From assembly GCA_032358255.1 (NCBI GenBank), contig JAULBX010029247.1, positions 1 to 23,030 on the forward strand: a stretch of 23,030 bases of DNA, given 5' to 3'. The position numbers were made by a program, and so were the translations under genes. The DNA is from Heterotrichella gracilis. Its lineage: Eukaryota; Sar; Xanthophyceae; Tribonematales; Xanthonemataceae. Positions 9,301-18,489 of this stretch are shown in pieces (within the stretch, counting starts at the first letter, position 1; every line of letters starts with the position of its first letter). The notes under the pieces are model-generated. The model searched no databases. It saw nothing but the letters and a program-made list of their open reading frames with translations, and was not told the origin of the DNA.

Positions 9301-10758
9301 GTGCCCAAAGTGCGTGCCCTGACCTCAAGCCCTTAGCAAGGGTTTTGCTAAGCCATGAACCTAAACCTAAAAGCCATGAACCCCTGCGTATAAATAATAA
9401 TAATAATAATAAATCCTGAAAAGCCGTTTTTGTGGAGCCGCTCAAGTGGATGAAGGGGGTGGAGGCGGGGGCGGTGCAGGGGAAGCTACTCTGCCCAAAG
9501 TGCGTGCCCTCACCCTCAAGCTCTGGACCCTTAGTAAGGGTTTCTTCCCCAGAAGCCTTGAACCCTTGCCTAAGGATATCTCCTCTTGGATCCCAGGACC
9601 CTTGCCGAGGGTCGCCCCATGTCAGCATCATAACACCTTGCCATTGACAGGGGCCCTTGAAATCATTTTCCTGGTTGTTTTCCAGGTGTTCTGCCAAGCT
9701 TGGCTACTTTGACTGGTCCGGGAAGCAGAAGACAGATGGCAAATGGGTCATCCCTGCATTCCAGCTGCACCCCTCACACTTAGACCGCAAAACCCCCAGC
9801 CATGACAATGGCAGAAACTAGCGCCAAAAACGCTGCAGGAATCGACTCAACAAGCTTATCCCCCATCTTGTCCAGGTGTTCTGCCAAGCTGGGATACTTT
9901 GACTGGTCCGGCAAGCAGAAGACAGATGGCAACTGGGTTACCCCAGCCTTCCAGCTGCACCTGTCTCACCTCGACGTGCTGGACCCCTCTCTCGGCCCCG
10001 TTGGGGGGGCACAGGTATGCAGCTGACGCCGGTTTTTGGATTGCGTGTGTACACTTGTGGGCTTGTATATAAAGCTAAAATAGCAGCAACCTACCTTGTC
10101 TATTCAGGGGACACCAAGCTCGGGTATCTGAGCTACATTTCTTCTTTGTGTGGACCTGTAAATTGTGGACACAATATTCACAAATGACTCATAACACAAC
10201 CAACCAAACATCATAATATACATCTTAAGTACAGGCCTGCTTCTCTTGTCTAGGTAAGACCCCAGTCTTTGGCTGGAAAGGCCGACTGCCTGCCGCCAAA
10301 CCAGGATCAATATATGACCGCCCATTCCCTGGTAAATACACGCCATGATAGGATTGTAACCGCCACCATGTATTCCCCTTCAACGTGTATTGCAAGGAAA
10401 ACAAACAGGATTTGTTTTCCCCCATGCCCAGGTGAGGACACCCATCTTTGGCTGGAAAGGCCGGCCGCCTGTCCCCAACCCGGGATCCCAGGCTGCCATC
10501 CCATCCCAAGGTGGGGAAAGCATTTCAAAGCCCCCAGGGGAGGGAACCACGCGGGATTCCTCGGCGGCCGCTGACATCATCGGCTTGACAGGTGGCCAAT
10601 CGGATGGTGCCACGTCAGCAGGGGGTGAGGTGCAGGCCCAGGGGGGGACTGGGGAGGGAGCGGGGGTGGCGGGTGGGGAGAACGGTGCAAGGGGGACGCG
10701 GCATGAGGCGTGGCCAAAGGTGGGTTGGGGAGAGCTGAGAGAGGGGGATTTAGGGTAA
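6362..10758 (+). CDS. YVH1: YVH1/DUSP12-type dual-specificity protein phosphatase with C-terminal zinc-binding domain
   Basis: Dual-specificity phosphatase. In yeast and human the YVH1/DUSP12 family acts in 60S ribosome maturation through its zinc domain. Exons: 6362-6491, 7057-7121, 7498-7689, 7878-8141, 8899-9137, 9876-10014, 10432-10758. All phases fit, giving 451 aa. An acidic N-terminus (about 40 residues) precedes the DSP domain. The P-loop HCMAGVSRS lies at about residues 119-127 (Cys120, Arg126), with a likely general-acid Asp near 89. The C-terminal domain begins YRCRKC (Cys223, Cys226), continues SSIFVEPLKWM, then CPKCSAKLGYFDW (Cys295, Cys298) and WVTPAFQLH. Where relatives have a Cys-x-Cys before the WxxPAFQ motif this protein reads KQKTDGNW, so one metal site may be lost. 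The last exon adds about 108 Gly-rich low-complexity residues that I do not recognise. It is head-to-head with the RRM gene. Five of its six introns hold clear or weak partial exon copies; the choice between exon 6 at 9876 and its copy at 9684 rests on the donor at 10015. Confidence 0.93.
6492..7056 (+). other. YVH1 intron 1
   Basis: GTGAGA donor after 6491 and GTGCAG acceptor before 7057. I see no exon echo in this 565-bp intron, in contrast to most others in the gene. It contains TGCATGCATATGC near 6655. Confidence 0.6.
7291..7383 (+). repeat. Echo of YVH1 exon 3 acceptor edge
   Basis: 81 of the first nucleotides of exon 3 are repeated 201 bp upstream with about 6 differences (4 synonymous, 2 replacement codons). 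The TTGCAG acceptor is kept. The copy then diverges and stops at a TAG near 7399, so use of this acceptor would truncate the protein before the P-loop Cys. Confidence 0.9.
8245..8360 (+). repeat. Echo of YVH1 exon 4 donor edge
   Basis: ggtttcgcatgcgcgtg at 8047 recurs at 8251 (204 bp), and the match continues into the intron. The copy has a TAG at 8286-8288, and the donor GTGGGT has become ATGGGT, so it is dead as a donor. Confidence 0.9.
8490..8555 (+). repeat. Distal echo of YVH1 exon 5 acceptor edge
   Basis: Acceptor TCAG then a zinc-motif copy in which the first Cys codon is TGG (YRWRKCRT). Spaced 211 bp from the next echo at 8708. Confidence 0.85.
8705..8772 (+). repeat. Proximal echo of YVH1 exon 5 acceptor edge
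   Basis: 188 bp upstream of exon 5. Twenty codons coding KMYRCRKCRTLVACQDHVL are repeated with five differences, all synonymous. Acceptor TCAG is present. Confidence 0.92.
9232..9345 (+). repeat. First echo of YVH1 exon 5 donor edge
   Basis: gtggag at 9070 (exon) recurs at 9242. The copy codes VELLKWVKGVEAGAV through CPK and keeps the GTGCGT donor and downstream ccctgacctcaagccc. An ATA/AAT microsatellite precedes it (9206-9222). Confidence 0.92.
9422..9545 (+). repeat. Second echo of YVH1 exon 5 donor edge
   Basis: Copy at 9432, 190 bp from the first echo. In the 23 codons compared, all five differences from exon 5 are synonymous. The GTGCGT donor is kept. It is again preceded by an AAT-type microsatellite (about 9392-9411), so unit and microsatellite were duplicated together. 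Confidence 0.92.
9681..9821 (+). repeat. Echo of YVH1 exon 6, nearly full length
   Basis: tccaggtgttctgccaagct occurs at 9681 and 9871 (190 bp). The copy codes CSAKLGYFDWSGKQKTDGKW and on to HPSHLD, then a different short tail ending at a TAG near 9819-9821. It has an acceptor but no donor, so it could act as an alternative last exon. Confidence 0.9.
10251..10307 (+). repeat. Echo of YVH1 exon 7 acceptor edge
   Basis: ctttggctggaaaggccg recurs 178 bp upstream of exon 7 behind a TCTAG acceptor. A small deletion near its start puts it out of frame. Confidence 0.85.
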
Positions 10759-11350
10759 TGGGTTCAGCTGCGTTTTGTGGGTGGTGATATGGTCATTAAC
10801 AGATAACGATAAACAGCTATCCACACTTTTGTAGAACAGTAGGTAAATCCCATAGAGAGTAGTACGCGTGCGGCATGCAAGAGCACCATGCCCCCAGCAT
10901 CCACAGGTGAACAAATTTCCTTAAGCAACTCCCGGCACCTGGTGATCCCTGATCCAATTCTTGTTTCCAATTATGACAGGTTTTCCGTGCACACGTGGCC
11001 TTTTTGCTGACGCACACTCCCTGTGCAAGGTGTTGATCTGGCTGTATTGCAAGATGCATGGTAAACTTACTTATAAATCCCCGTGCAGGGTCCCCCACCC
11101 GCGCACCCCCACCTTCACTGTGACCCAACTCCCCTTGCGCCCTCAGCTGACAGCCAAAACCCTACTGCAGGGTTCCCCGCCCACGCACATCATATTTGAT
11201 TGCGATGGGGTGCTGGTGGATACAGAGGGGCCCTCCTGTGCAGGGTGCTGATCCGGCTGTATTGTCGGAAAGCATGCCCCACACAAAACCCTGTGCATGT
11301 ATCTTACAAAATCCCTCGGCATGTACCTTACTTGTGAAACCCTAATGCAG
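10759..11350 (+). other. Region between YVH1 stop and first resolved HAD exon
   Basis: Should contain the YVH1 3' UTR and the HAD promoter and first exon. The only suggestive frame starts at ATG 10973 and stays open into the exon copy at 11171. A second duplicated block links 11029 (gtgttgatctggctgtattg) to about 11240 (gtgctgatccggctgtattg), spacing about 211 bp. Confidence 0.5.
11161..11239 (+). repeat. Echo of HAD hydrolase exon (motif I), synonymous differences only
   Basis: Exactly 180 bp upstream of the exon at 11351. It has the acceptor and 23 codons including FDCDGVLVDTE. Seven nucleotide differences, all at third codon positions and all silent. After the TGT at about 11237-11239 the sequences diverge completely. 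Confidence 0.95.
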
Positions 11351-13384
11351 GGTTCCCCGCCCACGCACATCATCTTTGACTGTGACGGCGTGCTGGTGGA
11401 TACAGAGGGACCCTCCTGCGAGTCCCTGAGGCACGCGATACTTGCGGTGACAGGGGATGACATCCCCCACACCTTCCCCCAGGACTACTACCCTGTCTTT
11501 GGGATGGATGTGCGGGGGTGCGTGGAGTACTACGCGCGCGCGCTCAAACGGTGCGGGACTGGAGGGTGGGGTTGGGCGGGGTTTAGAGGTATGGGATGGG
11601 GTGTGTAAGTGTGTGGAATAGTACGCACGCGCGCTCAAAACAGTGCGGGTCTGGGGGGGGGTGGGGTTTAGGGTTTAGGGTTTGGATTATGGGATGGGGT
11701 GTTTGGTATGTGGAGTACTACGCACGCTCGCTCAACGGTGCAAAGTGGGGTACTTGGCGGTGGCTGACACCTGATGTCATTGTGGCTGATCATGTATGGG
11801 GGCCGGGCATTGATTTGTGGTAACAGTAGCTTATCATCGCATGTTTACTTATTCAATTTAATCATATTCGTATTTTAATGTTTATTTATTTGCGTCGCAG
11901 GGATTGGGATGTGCGCGACATGACACAGCAGGTGGCATCCATCAAGGATGACATATACAAGCGACTGACAAGGGGAGGGATCAGCGCTTTCCCAGGGGTG
12001 GTACAGCTAATAGAGCGTGCGAGGGCGCAGGGCATCCCCATTGCAGTGGCCTCATCTGGGTCCCCTGACAAAATCCAGCACAATTTGAGGGGGGCGGGGC
12101 TTTGGGACCTTTTTGAACCCAACCTGATTGTACGTTTGGGCAACAGCATTGTTCTCACCATACACCCTACACCCTGAACACTAAACCCCTGAATGAAAAT
12201 TACAAATTCCTGTTTAAAAAAAACTAAAATTCCTGTTTTAAAAAAACTAAATTCTGCTTTAAACAGGAATATCTGCCAACAGTGTGGAGTTGTGGCCTTT
12301 GATATGCGCGTGCATTTTAAACCAACTGCCAGCGATGGTCGGCTGCCGTTGCACTTTTGTACATTTGTGTATGCCCATCCTTTGGATTGTGAGGTTGTGC
12401 TGTGTCCTATTGTGATGCCAATCATAAGTGTCTAATCCAATTGTCGGATGCTTGCACATGCAAAGGCAATCGCTTACAGAAAGCAATCAACAGCTTTCTG
12501 CCCATTCCCTTGGTAACGGCAGTGCTGCATAGTCTTCCTGTCATCTTCATTTCCTGGTCATGTGCAACCCTTCACGCTGGCCTGTATGTCACGTTGTGTG
12601 CCCTTCAGGGGCACGCAAGGCAATACGCCGATGACGGCTGGGAATGCCTTTTGTTTGTTTGTTTGTTTGTATGTCACGTCGAACCTCGCGTTAATTGCCA
12701 TTGTCACAAGTATCTGCCAAGGTTGCAGCTGGCTCGCTCACTCACGCACGCACTCATGCATTGGTTGCCATTCTCACAGGTGAGTGCCAAGGAGGTTGCA
12801 GCTGGCAAGCCCGCCCCTGACGTGTACATAGAAGCCATGCGCAGGCTGGGATGCAAGGAAGACTCGAGGTTAGCTGGCAATGAACCTTAAACCCTGGGAT
12901 GCAAGAAATTCTAGTAGTAAGCTGGGACTAAACCCAGACCCTGGGATGCAAGGAATGCCAGTGGTAAGCTGGGACCAAAAGTACCTGCCTTGGCTCGTGG
13001 ATTCCTTGATCATCTTGCACATGAGGAGGCATTGCTCTACTGTGCACAGTTTCGACCTGTTGTAGATGGGCAGGGTTAGCCACACCTGGCCTAAACGGCC
13101 CTTGAACATCCGATCCTGGATTTTTTCCCCCGATACCCACAGTAGACTGCACTGCGCCTGAAATCAAATCGAACTCAATTTTGAGACTGTGAATCTGGTT
13201 CCATTCCTGCAGGGTGGCTGTGATAGAGGATGCAGTGAATGGGCTGATTGCTGCTAAGGCTGCCGGGGCGTGGGCAGTTGCGGTGCCAAACTCGCTCCCT
13301 GCTGACCGCCTACAGGAGCATGCAGATCAGGCAGTGGATACCCTAGAAGGGTTGAACCCTGCAACACTGTGCCCTGCACCATGA
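11351..13384 (+). CDS. HAD-superfamily hydrolase, CbbY/beta-phosphoglucomutase-like phosphatase (first exon unresolved)
   Basis: Haloacid-dehalogenase family hydrolase, probably acting on a small phosphorylated metabolite; the substrate cannot be read from sequence. Exons: 11351-11550, 11901-12129, 12780-12868, 13213-13384, with phases fitting throughout (229 aa plus an unknown N-terminus). Motif I is FDCDGVLVDTE (nucleophile and acid Asp), motif II VASSGS, motif III GKPAPDVY (Lys), motif IV VIEDAVNGL. The Asp-rich helix cap lies between motifs I and II, as in subfamily IA. Only about seven residues precede motif I in the first resolved exon, so the domain is nearly complete. An upstream exon must supply the start codon and possibly a transit peptide. 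An open frame from an ATG at 10973 runs in phase into the exon copy at 11171, but no convincing donor was found. A TGTAA lies about 210 nt past the stop. Confidence 0.88.
11605..11745 (+). repeat. Two echoes of HAD first resolved exon, donor edge
   Basis: gtggagtactacgcgcgc near 11521 recurs at about 11612 (with TAG in place of TAC) and 11708 (small deletion). Between them is tttagggtttagggttt (11667-11683), the longest telomere-like run in the window. Confidence 0.85.
12130..12779 (+). other. HAD intron between motif II and motif III exons
   Basis: 650 bp with a GTACGT donor and a TCACAG acceptor. Contains three degenerate copies of an aaattcctgttttaaaaaaactaa-like unit (about 12203-12266) and a TTTG microsatellite (about 12650-12671). 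ggttgcagctggc at 12721 echoes exon sequence at about 12794, weakly. Confidence 0.7.
12888..12975 (+). repeat. Two echoes of HAD motif III exon donor edge
   Basis: ctgggatgcaaggaa...ggttagctgg at the exon end (about 12846-12876) is followed by two copies, ctgggatgcaagaaattct (12894) and ctgggatgcaaggaatgcc (12942), each followed by ggtaagctggg or agtaagctggg. The copies carry the stronger GTAAGC-type donor. Confidence 0.8.
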
Positions 13385-14302
13385 TTTTAAGGCTGCAATG
13401 TTGTTGGTAGATGACTGGGGGACGCGGAGTAACGTACAGTGGTGCACCCACAGGGTTAAAACTGTTGTTGGGAGGGATAGGTGAGACCTTTGTGCCAATT
13501 GTAGTAGTAGTTAGCTTTACAGCCTTAGTTGGGGTGTGTGCACATGAGGCGAAGGGGAACAAGTGGCACAACCATGGAAGGACATGGTTTGGATGTAATG
13601 CAGGGATCCTGGTTGATTCCATTGCATGTTGATATGACTGTAATATATACAGTCAAATTGGATTGAATTCCTGCCAGCCAATCAAGTGGTGCATTTTATA
13701 TGATCCGATCTTGTAAAAGGATTCAAACATCTGTTGGTCTGGACACTAGAGCTCAACCGTTGGCAGCAAGCGGAGTTATCTTGTTGCAACACAAATGCGC
13801 ATGCATGCTTGATATCAATGTCGTTTCTTCTCAAATATGGGACCAAGCTAGAACCGAGGGGCAAAATTTGAAACAATATAAGTTATCAGCTTATACATAG
13901 TAATAGTTAGCGTGTGGCACTATCGGATAGCGTGTTCCCAGTGTGACCTTGCTAGGTCAGATTTGAAGTCAACAGAGTAAATTTTAAAAGACATGCCCAC
14001 TTTCACCCGCATGGAGCTTGTCGAGGAGTAAAAAAGGGGGCAGTGGTAGGCTAGCTAAGGTCCAGCAACGAACCAGCACTTACTCTCTGGTGAATTGCAA
14101 ATTTCATAGGTGACCTTCAATATTAAAGCCACTGCATGCCCAGCCCCGTGGCGTCAATGATGGTGATAAGTTCATGCACTGTTGAAAACAAAATCATCTG
14201 CCATGGTACTCAGTACTCATCACATGTGCACATGATCAGACCTGGACAAAATAATCTGATGCATTCTCAGCCATTGCAGTCAACTCCTCGCGAGGAGAAC
14301 AC
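13385..14302. other. Convergent intergenic region, no gene seen
   Basis: Lies between the HAD stop (plus) and the LRR gene end (minus). I see no coding frame with family motifs, no tRNA and no exon echoes. It should hold both 3' UTRs. Confidence 0.6.
13594..13598 (+). terminator. Candidate TGTAA polyadenylation signal for HAD gene
   Basis: TGTAA is the common green-algal poly(A) signal. This one is about 210 nt past the HAD stop; a second lies near 13640. The motif is short, so chance occurrence is possible. Confidence 0.3.
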
Positions 14303-17207
14303 CTAATACACACCTGGCAACAACCAATCGTGACTATTCAAAGAAGCATCCCCCCACTTAACTCCCTCAGAGTCTTCTAGGTCTAGTGCAGCAAGGCTGT
14401 AGCTGCCGCCGGGCAGTCTCCCCCACCGGTACAGAACAAACTCATCCACATATTCACCTGTTATTTGGTCAATATTGGCGGAGAGGTTGCAAGGCCTTGG
14501 TTCGAGATCAACCGATGCGTTTTCTGCTATGTATGTGCGCAGCACCACAGGGTGCGCTCCCTCCAAAGGAGCTCTTTCAGGCTAGGCAGCCATGGCACCA
14601 CAACTAGCACAGGATCTACAGCATCTTCGCCCCCACCACGGTCCCAGCCACGGTCCCTAAAGTGCATTTGGAGCTGCTCCAGTAGAGGCATTTGTGCCAG
14701 ACATGCCGTCCAATGCGCGTACTGGTCCCTGTTTGGCAGCCCGATCCTCACCCGCTGCAGCTGCGAGGCACTCCTGGGCGTGAGGGCCGGGCCAGAAAAT
14801 ACAGCACATCAAATATCCAGAGTGTGCAGGCACTTGCGCTTTCCTTGCAGCAAAGTTGTCACGTTGCTGTGCTCCACCAACAGGCGCTGAAGGGAATGTG
14901 GCAGCGCTCCAGGTGGCAGGGCCACATGCCCCGAACGCCTGCAGCAAAACAGGGGTTTCAGATAACATAGCGGGCACAGATGGTAAGATGCGAGGGGATG
15001 AAGCTGAAGAAAGAACAGCACAGGAACGCAAGCATTGGACTCCACTGAGTGCAATGGCAATAGGAGGAATGTTCTTGTGGATCATGACAGGAGGTGTTCT
15101 CTTCACCATACCCAAAATAGAGGGTTTGAAGAGCGCTGCATCCAGAAAAGCCCATCTCGCCGGAGGCGCCATGGAGCTCCAGGTGAGTGAGGGCTGTGAG
15201 GCGGTTTCAGTTCTGGCAGCATTAGACTGAAGAAGCCATGCTCCTCTCTGTTACCGGTTGCATTAGCCAAGTCCAGCTTGAACTCCCGGAGCGACAATGG
15301 TAGCAGGATGAATGCTCTACTGTCCCACTCCACTGACAGGCGCAGGCTCCTCAAGTTGGTGAGTGCTGTCAGGGACTTCAAATCTGTGTGCGTGACGTGT
15401 GCGACGTCTACCATGTCGAGGGTTTTGAGGGAGCTGAAGGCGCGCAGGCAGGTGATGTCGTCCAGCATGTTTTCCTTGGGGCCGTTAGTCCAACTTAGAA
15501 CCGACTAGGTAAACAAAAGAGCACCTAACCGGTGCAGTACATACCATTACACTAGTGGACACAAAACATAATTTCCACTGGCACCAAGTCCAAGCACAAT
15601 GATCTTTTGCTCAAGCAAACACTAAGAATTAATTAAGAGCTTGTCAAAACAACTTCTGTGGAAAGCCCATTCACGTTTGTGCTAGTTTGCTGGAGGGCAA
15701 CAACTGCTTAAACAGATACGTGTCAAAACAGAGCATGTCAGAAGCAGCAAGTCAATCCTGGCCTTGTCTTGTCCACCACTACACCATCTGCACGATGTGG
15801 ACCACTAAATATCTTACAACCAGCGGACACAAGCATAACATTCAAACAACCTTCAGAATAAATTGTTCACTGTTGGTCTAAACGCAATCACGCTGCAGCT
15901 GTCAAGGAAAGCCGACTGTGCATGACCACACAACCAAGCGCAATTATCAGTGGATATAGTGAATCAAGGCTGCTAGTAAGGCTACTTAATAAGAGTTAAT
16001 GAACAAGAGCCTCTTAGGTTGATTTGTGTAACAAACTGATAGAAAAAATATTCCAGTTGTCAAGGCCGGTTGCAAACTGGGCTCTCCCATAACCGCCAAA
16101 GTTGTGTGACAAACTGGGAGTCACATTCCCTGGCCATGGCCCTTCACCCCCTTCACCACATCTGGATTCTGGTCACCCCAGGGCCTCATCACGCAGGCGC
16201 CGATGTTCAGCGAGCAGATTCGGCTGCCAACATGCTGGGCCAGTTTGAGCACACCTTCAACCTGTTTGAGTGAGTGGGAGTAGGAAGGGGGGGGAGGGGT
16301 GGTGGAAATATATTGTGCAAGGTTGTATGCTAAAGTTTTATGTTGGACAGGAATGCCTCGCGTTTGGCTACTGTCGGTGGATGCATCCTGCATTGATAGT
16401 GTGCCTGCCCCTCTACTGGAACGGAACAAGGTGTAACAGTCAGCTTGGCAGGAATGAAAGTCAATTGTATTTCCAAGGATCGGGGGTGTTAACGAACACC
16501 GGTATTGGCCCAATGCATAGCTATGTACTGATAGCCAAACAGTGGAACCGGTAGGCTGCGGGGCTTACCCCGGGACTGTCGTAAAGATGACCTGAGGAAC
16601 CCTACCAGAACCCTAGCTTAGGGTTTCAGTATTGACCTGCTACACAAGGCGCGCAGGCAGTGCAGCTCGGCGCTACCAAATACCAAGTGGTCTCCAAGGT
16701 GAACAAGGGCAAGGACCTCCAACCTGCAAGGCTTATTCACTTGAGTAGGATGCATTCCACCAGTGCAGCACCAGGTGAGCAGCCAGCCTTGCACAAGGAT
16801 GCGCCACGCAGCTCCCATTTCCGCTATTACTCTTACCTGTTTGGGTTCAGGCAGGCAACGAGCCACCACACCAGCTTCTTGGAACGCTCCAGCAGTGCCT
16901 CCTCATACAGGTCTTCCTCCTCCGGCGTGTTGACCGGCATCGCTTCAAACCCCACCCACGTACTCCTTGTCAGGCGGGGCCCCAACCAGGCTGCCAAGGG
17001 GGTCCAAAGGGTGTCTTTTGCAGGCCACCGGAAGCGCCTCGGAGAGAGAAACATGGTTTCCCACACAGGTGAAGTCTCAGCCAGGGCATCCTTCCAGGCC
17101 GTGCATACCACCTGTGCTTGGACTTGCTGTTGGAACGGGAGCTGGGCCAGGATGTTATGTAGCTGGGCCGCGGGAAGGGACGCAACATTGGCCTGGGTCT
17201 GGGCCAT
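14303..17207 (-). CDS. F-box/leucine-rich-repeat protein, interrupted frame (possible pseudogene)
   Basis: Likely substrate-recognition subunit of an SCF ubiquitin ligase, or its decayed remnant. Minus-strand exons seen: 17207-16837, 16723-16637, 16261-16157, 15504-15255, 15193-15112, 14938 to about 14303. The first has an F-box-like stretch (ASLPAAQLHNILAQLPF, then VCTAWKDAL) after ATG 17207; in-frame ATGs also exist further upstream. The others have leucine-rich-repeat spacing (LKTLDMVDVAHVT, LTNLRSLRLSVEW, LTHLELHGASGEM, LQRLLVEHSNVTTL, LQRVRIGLP, LPSLKELLWRE). Exons 1-2 and 3 to 6 join in phase. Exon 2 to exon 3 does not, so a small exon is missing or the frame is broken. An in-frame TGA at 14809-14811 interrupts the last part, and the frame shifts between about 14566 and 14527. 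Unseen small introns, sequence errors or decay could explain this. Confidence 0.6.
15505..16156 (-). other. Large intron of the F-box/LRR gene
   Basis: About 650 bp between a GTGAAG donor at 16156 and a CCTAG acceptor at 15505. No exon copies or recognisable elements seen. Confidence 0.5.
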
Positions 17208-18489
17208 CTTGCAGTGCCTGGGCATGGAAGGATGGGGTTGGGTAAGCTTAGTAAGCTGTAGAATAGAGGCAAAAGCTTGCACGTGCGACCAGATGGTGCA
17301 CACTTGGACTAGCACTGGTTTGTGCATGCATATTGACATCCAACACATGTCAACAAGTCCTGGACTACCAATTCAACTTTTAATAGTGTTAGCGCCGAGA
17401 AAACAGGTTCCGTGGCCGCCTGTTCACTGCTCACCTGGGTCTTGCACGATGGCAAATGCATGCATGCTGTATATGAATGCATGTATAGACATACACACGT
17501 TACAGCACACGCAGAGCACGCCCTAGACTACCAAGTATTACCTAAGGAGTGTTACCGCAGATCAATGGGTAATGGAGTCGCCGGCTCACTTGGCCCAGAG
17601 TGGGTCACCCAATATAACCTGCAGATGGCAGATGCATGCATGCACGGCGGAGTACATTAGAGCAGTTTTTGAGCAAGGGCGTTCAAGATCTGTGCGGCTA
17701 AGCCTATCACATCTCACGCGGCGACAAGAGGACAAAGGGATAGGCACAGGCTCAATATGCAACACATACACGAAGCCAATTCACTCATTGTTAAAATGCC
17801 TTTTATTTATTTATTTACAAAACACTTTTACGAAAAGTGTCTGTTTTCTTTTGTCATCCATGGTGTAGATAGGGAAACAGCCCTTCATTTTCTCCTTGGA
17901 AGCAGGTACTCTTCCAGTTGCGGGAATCTTAAAACTGAATCTTAGTCCAGACACCTCAAGTCAATTGTGTCAAGCAATACCACAATCAAACTACGTTGTT
18001 TGATAGGCAGCCTGCATTCAAAAGAATCTATACCCACATGCTCGCCGCAGTGACCATTGCAACTTATTGGCCCCCTATGCGGTCGCAATGAGGTGGTGCA
18101 AAACAGCCCCAAACATATGTACTCCAATATTGCATGTACGGCTCAGTTGGAAACGCAATTACCAAGCGCAATAATCAATCACAATCGGGTGGACGCACTC
18201 GCAATTTGCTCTTGCAACTTGAAGCAAAGAGTGCAGTAAAAGCCCTCGGCTTGAAACCAGATAATTTCCAATAATATGGGGATTGCAGATAAATGCAGCA
18301 ATGCAGCCAAACAGCAATAGCAAAATATTCACTCACTCCTCAACACCACAGCAAAACGTTACTCCACTCCTGTCACTCTATGCATCTCACTGCATTCCGC
18401 CAAAAATTACAATCGCTTTCTTCTCTGCCGCCCAAGCGCACCCCAAATTCCCTGCGCACCACGCCGCCTAAATTCCGCCCAAATTCCGC
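17208..18489. other. Region between LRR gene start and OTU gene stop
   Basis: Both flanking genes are on the minus strand, so it holds the LRR promoter and the OTU 3' UTR. Contains TGCATGCATGC runs (about 17458, 17632), a TTTA microsatellite (about 17801-17816) and no supported gene. Confidence 0.55.
18407..18411 (-). terminator. Candidate TGTAA polyadenylation signal for OTU gene
   Basis: Reads TGTAA on the minus strand about 80 nt after the OTU stop codon, a usual distance for a green-algal 3' UTR. Confidence 0.35.

Noticed and set aside
11661..11686. Chromosome end or true telomere tract
   Set aside because: Only two to three units, inside an intron and flanked by genes. Interstitial motif only.
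12203..12266. Transposon end or terminal repeat
   Set aside because: Only a short A-rich tandem unit inside a HAD intron, with no inverted repeats, target duplication or transposase frame.
14809..14811. Selenocysteine codon in the LRR protein
   Set aside because: No selenoprotein family match, no hairpin element looked convincing, and a second frame break follows. Decay or error is simpler.
16660..17526. Longest open frame in the window, 288 codons on the plus strand
   Set aside because: It lies opposite the F-box exon and its LRR exon on the minus strand, which have family-like sequence and splice sites. The plus frame has no recognisable domain.
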